From positions 1 through 11,295 of the forward strand of contig JAJPZL010000256.1 of the NCBI GenBank assembly GCA_021204375.1: a stretch of 11,295 nt of DNA, given 5' to 3'. This stretch comes from Bacteroides sp. (GTDB lineage Bacteria; Bacteroidota; Bacteroidia; Bacteroidales; Bacteroidaceae). Position numbers and translations under genes: made by a program. Under the pieces are notes generated by a model. It did not search any database. It worked only from the letters and a program-made list of their open reading frames with translations, and was not told where the DNA came from. Below, piece after piece: positions 8,304 through 11,295 of the stretch. Positions within the stretch are counted from its first letter, which is position 1. Each line of letters opens with the position of its first letter.

Positions 8304-8404
8304 ATGGAACACACCGTTCCTTTGCTTGTTAAGTGGAGATACTAAGATTCCGGGTATTCTTACTCTACAAAAAGAATGTACTCAAACGATGTGTTCATAT
8401 TGAA

Positions 8405-9828
8405 TCAACACACTTTAATAAAAGGAATATTTACCAGAAAAGCCAGTTTTTCAATTTTATCTGAAATACGGCCTACACCTATGGCACAATAATGTGACGG
8501 CCCCTTTTTACTCCAGGTATTAATAAACCCTTTAGCGCCTATCGGAAAACGGTACCGACTATTAGTATTCCCTATATGAAGCACGGGCCCCGGAACTGAT
8601 TTACCCTCTGCTGCGAGTAAAAAGATGCCTTCCGGCCCTTCGCATACAGATAAAAGCGTTACCTCTCCATGCTTTACAGACATCTGTATAGAGAGTCCTT
8701 TTCCTGGCTTTCCATGATACACCGGCAGGGGTACCAGTTTAACATCCCCTTCTGCTATTACAGAATGAGCAGGCCCGTTGTGTCCCAGCATAATAATATT
8801 ATCCTCAAAATCCATCGCATAAAATTCGGAGAAAGAACCTCCTGTTCCGAACTCCGACAAAATCTTCATGGCTTGTGCATTTTTAACCTCACACTCTCCG
8901 GCAACCGGAATTCCATAACTGGTAAGGAGTGTATTCCCGGCAATCACTGAAGTCGCAATATCTTCGTATTGCTTATCGTCGCTACCCTCAAAATAGTAAG
9001 CGATGGAACCTAACGAGTGTTTTTCACTATTTTATCCAGGGCAACGGAGGTTTTTGCCGCACGGACGATCTCCTCCTCGCTACACTCCGGAACAACCGTA
9101 AAGACTTGATTAAATTCTGTTATTTTATCTTTTAACTCATCTGCTGATACCTCATCACGGAACTTTTTTAACTCATACACCTCTACCATCTCCATTTGAG
9201 TACCGAATACAGCTGACTGCAAGATAATGTCTGTATATACATCCAACATTCCTCCGTAATAATGCCCCAGTATTCCGAGTTTATTATTCATCATCGATCT
9301 TTTTACCTTTGCTGCACTGATCCAGCCGTATATTTCACTCCATGCCTCTTTATCCTGCATGTAGCCACTTACAATTTCATACCTTAATCCGCTTCGGTTT
9401 AAAACATTCGCCACCTCAGGAACCGAACATGCCTGGCAATATGCCAGCCAGTATCCGGTCATCCTGCCACGGTCATTCAATTCATTAATATAGGTATAGT
9501 CAATGGCTGCCACAGGCTGGAGATTAAGGATGATCACAGGGCATTTTAACCGTTGTAGAATGGGAAGCACGGTGGAAGAGAGTGAATAGGTAGCGATATA
9601 GAGGAAAACGAGTTCAATATTCTCCTTATTCAGTGATAAACTCGCAGCCACAGCTTTCTCCGGATTATCTACCATTCCTGCGTTGATCACCTGTACTGCC
9701 GGCTCTTTTGCCATCGTGGCAGCTATGCTTTCCAGATTTGAATCCAGCATCTCTTTGAGTCCTTCGAATTAACTCCAGTAACTGTCCAGTCCTGTACTGA
9801 ACAGCCCGATTTTAAAGTTATTATCCAT
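8405..9828 (-). pseudogene. L-arabinose/L-fucose isomerase family protein, broken by a nonsense codon and a frameshift
   Basis: Members of this family interconvert aldoses and ketoses with a divalent metal in the cytosol; the substrate here is unknown. Starting at the ATG at 9828-9826, the protein opens FKIGLFSTGLDSYWS, then codon 20 is TAA (9771-9769) where related proteins, as I recall, read YWPQFEGLK. The frame continues to a TAG at 9012-9010. A -1 shift near the run of five A (plus-strand T 9020-9024) then restores the family sequence through HSLGSIAYYFEGSDD and on to TGA at 8407-8405. Adding back one base gives 475 codons, a normal length. Recognisable motifs are LNLQPVAAIDY, LGHYYGGMLDVYTD, GTGGSFSEFYAMDFE and GHNGPAH. 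The likely metal ligands (Glu in GECE, Glu in FSEFY, His in GPAH, His in PSHYC) remain. The open pieces are 9010-9750 and 8405-8947. The divergent AraC-type gene next door was probably its regulator. Sequencing error could explain the frameshift but less easily the stop. Confidence 0.87.
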
Positions 9829-9978
9829 AGTCTGATTTTTTAATTGCAAATTTACACCTACCGGCTGATGCGGAATAATAGGATATGATGTTAGTATATT
9901 ACTATTTGCTCTTTTGAGTTATTTTTATTTGATTTGATCCTCAGATACTTTCAATTCATTTTTGAAGAAATATATAAC
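9829..9978. other. Divergent intergenic region between isomerase pseudogene and AraC-type gene
   Basis: These 150 bp separate two diverging genes, the usual place for an AraC-family operator. The sequence is AT-rich. Apart from the minus-strand TAAATTTG box, I see no convincing pair of direct repeats that would mark the operator, and no full TAnnTTTG match for the plus-strand gene. Confidence 0.5.
9847..9854 (-). promoter_or_regulatory. Possible -7 box for the isomerase pseudogene
   Basis: On the minus strand TAAATTTG is an exact match to the Bacteroides -7 element TAnnTTTG, and it ends 18 nt before the ATG at 9828. I could not find a good TTTG -33 element 19-21 nt upstream, which would suit a promoter that needs an activator such as the divergent AraC-type protein. 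The motif is short, so chance is possible. Confidence 0.45.
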
Positions 9979-10863
9979 ATGAAAGCCGATGCCAATGTAA
10001 GATACCTTTCTGCCAGTGACCAGGATTTAAGGTGGTGGCTCACCGTAAATACCGTGGGGCATCAACGCATAAAGCCCCATGCGCCTTATCCCTCGTCCAA
10101 TCATCCGTTCATCTATATTTTCTCTCCCGAAAAGGGGCGTATCTTGTCCGACGAGTATCAGCTGATCTACATTCTGGAGGGGCAGGGCACTTTTAAATCT
10201 ACCCATAAAAAAGCTGCACGGATAAAAAGCGGACAGATGATCCTTCTTTTTCCGGGTGAATGGCACAGCTACCAGCCCGATAAAGAGACTGGTTGGTATG
10301 AACATTGGATCGGTTTTAGCGGGCCATCTATAGACCCTCTTATCAAAGAGAGATTCTTCACAAGAGAAAATCCGGTTTTTGATGTAGGTATGAATGAAGA
10401 AATTATCAAGCTCTATAAACAGGCTGCTGTTATTTCGCAGGAACAGTCGGCAGGTTTTCAGCAGATGCTTGCCGGCATTGTACATCTATTGCTGGGATAT
10501 ACGTACGCCGGCAATAAACAGGCCTCTTTTGTAAATATGCGGGTTGCCTGTAAGATTGATAAAGCCAAAAAGATTATTATTGAAAACTATAATAACTCCC
10601 TCTCTCCGGAGGAGGTGGCAGCCAGGGTTCATATAAGCTATTCCTGGTTCCGCAAACTATTCCGGCATTATACCGGATTCTCTCCTTCGCAATTTAAAGA
10701 GGAGTTACGTATACAGAAGAGCAAAGAGTTATTGGCAAATACAGATCTGTCAAGTCAGGAGATCGCGTTCGAAGTGGGGTTTAATACTCCTTATCATTTT
10801 TGTATTCTTTTTAAACGGAAAACGGATTATGCGCCTTTGGCCTTTCGTAAATTGGTGAGGTGA
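9979..10863 (+). CDS. AraC-family transcriptional regulator with cupin-type sensor domain
   Basis: This is a 294-aa protein of typical AraC-family size. The N-terminal part (about 55-115) resembles the AraC cupin ligand-binding domain: YQLIYILEGQGTF, then RIKSGQMILLFPGEWHSY, a beta-barrel pattern with the usual PG-x-WHSY stretch. The C-terminal 100 residues hold two helix-turn-helix units. The first is about 209-228 (PEEVAARVHISYSWFRKLFR), followed by GFSPSQF at 233-239. The second is about 257-280 (LSSQEIAFEVGFNTPYHFCILFKR). The open frame extends to a TTG at 9934, but the ATG at 9979 is the better start. The usual glycine-sparing end 'SPxxFR' reads APLAFRK. It diverges from the broken isomerase gene and probably sensed a sugar to activate it. 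With that target disrupted, the regulator may be orphaned or may act elsewhere. Ligand and operator are unknown. Confidence 0.9.
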   Translation: MKADANVRYLSASDQDLRWWLTVNTVGHQRIKPHAPYPSSNHPFIYIFSPEKGRILSDEYQLIYILEGQGTFKSTHKKAARIKSGQMILLFPGEWHSYQPDKETGWYEHWIGFSGPSIDPLIKERFFTRENPVFDVGMNEEIIKLYKQAAVISQEQSAGFQQMLAGIVHLLLGYTYAGNKQASFVNMRVACKIDKAKKIIIENYNNSLSPEEVAARVHISYSWFRKLFRHYTGFSPSQFKEELRIQKSKELLANTDLSSQEIAFEVGFNTPYHFCILFKRKTDYAPLAFRKLVR

Positions 10864-10864
10864 A

Positions 10865-10920
10865 CCTTTTATGATTTTATTCTCTTGAATCCTTGTTTAA
10901 TCATAAAAGGAGTATTTTTA
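10865..10920 (+). terminator. Inverted repeat after the AraC-type gene, possible terminator
   Basis: CCTTTTATGATT (10865-10876) and AATCATAAAAGG (10899-10910) are perfect 12-bp inverted arms around a 22-nt AT-rich spacer. AGTATTTTTA follows (10911-10920). It starts 2 nt after the araC-type stop codon, so a terminator role fits. The long loop and AU-rich stem make it weaker than a standard intrinsic terminator. A protein-binding palindrome is an alternative. Confidence 0.55.
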
Positions 10921-10971
10921 ACCGGAATCTAAGTTCCTCTCAGGAGCTCTTCTCTCTATACATTTCCGGTT
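10920..10971. repeat. Short inverted repeat AACCGGAA/TTCCGGTT
   Basis: AACCGGAA (10920-10927) and TTCCGGTT (10964-10971) form 8-bp arms around 36 nt. The interior holds a small TCCT-CTC-AGGA hairpin. TGATTTTTATT follows on the plus strand, so it could be a second, weak terminator after the AraC-type gene. Chance occurrence cannot be excluded. Confidence 0.35.
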
Positions 10972-11113
10972 GATTTTTATTCCTTTGTTCATCGGGAGAA
11001 CATATCCTGATGGCGTTCCTGTAAGGACAGGTTGTCCATACAAAACTAGAGGCCTTTCTAGTGGAATTTCATGTAGAAAAAACAGAAGAAGTGGGGAAGT
11101 GGTTTACTTCTAT
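10972..11113. other. Non-coding stretch between convergent genes
   Basis: I find no convincing gene here. One open frame (10970-11158, 62 codons) has no family resemblance I recognise and runs through the hairpin at 11119-11143, so I treat it as chance. Small inverted repeats occur: CCTGT/ACAGG (11018-11022 and 11027-11031), the overlapping GGACA/TGTCC (11025-11029 and 11033-11037), and ACTAGA/TCTAGT (11045-11050 and 11057-11062). The first two overlap and would exclude each other if folded as RNA. Confidence 0.5.
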
Positions 11114-11143
11114 AAAAAAGTCGGGAAATATAATTTCCCGACT
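11114..11143 (-). terminator. Rho-independent terminator for the gene entering from the right
   Basis: AGTCGGGAAAT (11119-11129) and ATTTCCCGACT (11133-11143) form a perfect 11-bp stem with the 3-nt loop ATA. Read on the minus strand, it runs straight into six U residues (complement of 11114-11119). It begins 22 nt after the stop codon of the partial gene at 11166. On the plus strand no T-run follows, so direction is clear. A second pair of 10-bp arms, AAACAGAAGA (11080-11089) and TCTTCTGTTT (11143-11152), brackets it. Confidence 0.85.
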
Positions 11144-11165
11144 CTTCTGTTTAGTTAATCCTGGT

Positions 11166-11295
11166 TTAAAAAGGTGCTCCTAAGTGTTCCACCATACAGG
11201 CTACCTGCTCCGGGGTAAGAAGCCTGTTCCCGGGTTTCAATCCGTTGCTAAGTAATTCTTCTTTTAATTTACTTCTTTCACTGACCCAACGTTTC
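11166..11295 (-). CDS. C-terminal end of a small DUF4248-like protein (partial)
   Basis: Only the last 42 codons are in the window, in the frame beginning at 11294 and ending at TAA 11168-11166. The residues include KRWVSERSKLKEELL, then LKPGNRLLTPEQVACMVEHLG and APF at the end. From memory, the pattern of a basic tryptophan-containing helix, then 'R-LTP-QV--IVE-LG-P', matches the end of DUF4248, a small Bacteroidales family of about 70 aa. Its function is unknown; the shape suggests a small helical, perhaps DNA-binding, protein. The strong terminator just downstream supports a real gene. The start lies beyond the window edge. Confidence 0.65.
   Translation of the reverse strand, partial: KRWVSERSKLKEELLSNGLKPGNRLLTPEQVACMVEHLGAPF

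Noticed and set aside
8355..8399. Weak inverted repeat ATTCTT/AAGAAT (8356-8361 and 8372-8377) as a minus-strand terminator for the isomerase gene
   Set aside because: Six AT-rich pairs with a 10-nt loop and no following U-run on the minus strand are too weak to call.
9934..9978. TTG start extending the AraC-type regulator by 15 residues
   Set aside because: The added residues do not resemble the family N-terminus and the ATG at 9979 gives the normal length.
10970..11158. 62-codon plus-strand open frame
   Set aside because: No recognisable family, and it crosses the strong terminator hairpin at 11119-11143; a repeat element search would be needed before calling a gene.

Overview
The window looks like chromosomal DNA of a Bacteroidota bacterium, probably order Bacteroidales. 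Three things point there. A match to the Bacteroides-type promoter (TTTG, 21-nt gap, TAnnTTTG) lies in front of the first gene. Shine-Dalgarno sequences are weak or absent. The PurF-like and carbamoyl-phosphate synthase proteins resemble what I remember of Bacteroides and Parabacteroides homologues. I cannot name the genus from sequence alone.

Positions 1-8303 hold a compact plus-strand operon: promoter, glmS, a long PurF-like amidotransferase/phosphoribosyltransferase, then one continuous gene joining carbamoyl-phosphate synthase small (CarA) and large (CarB) subunits. A strong hairpin terminator closes it. All three products take the amide nitrogen of glutamine and feed it into glucosamine-6-phosphate, a purine-type phosphoribosylamine reaction, and carbamoyl phosphate for pyrimidines and arginine. 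The gaps are 25 and 42 bp, so co-transcription is likely. The most notable gene is the CarA-CarB fusion. Its domain order and many signature residues match the GATase-CPSase part of eukaryotic CAD/CPS II more closely than E. coli CarAB.

Positions 8405-9828 (minus strand) hold a broken sugar-isomerase gene of the L-arabinose/L-fucose isomerase group. An in-frame TAA replaces codon 20, and a one-base deletion near 9020-9024 splits the remainder into two pieces. Its likely metal-binding residues are still present, so the damage looks recent. A divergent AraC-family regulator (9979-10863) faces it across a 150-bp spacer and was probably its activator.

Positions 10864-11165 are non-coding and rich in inverted repeats, lying between two convergent genes. 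The right edge (11166-11295, minus strand) carries the last 42 codons of a small protein resembling the Bacteroidales DUF4248 family, followed by a hairpin terminator reading leftward.

I found no tRNA, rRNA, CRISPR array, transposase or phage gene. I see no clear new multi-gene system. The best leads are the CAD-like fusion, the altered active site of the PurF-like protein, and the decaying isomerase locus.
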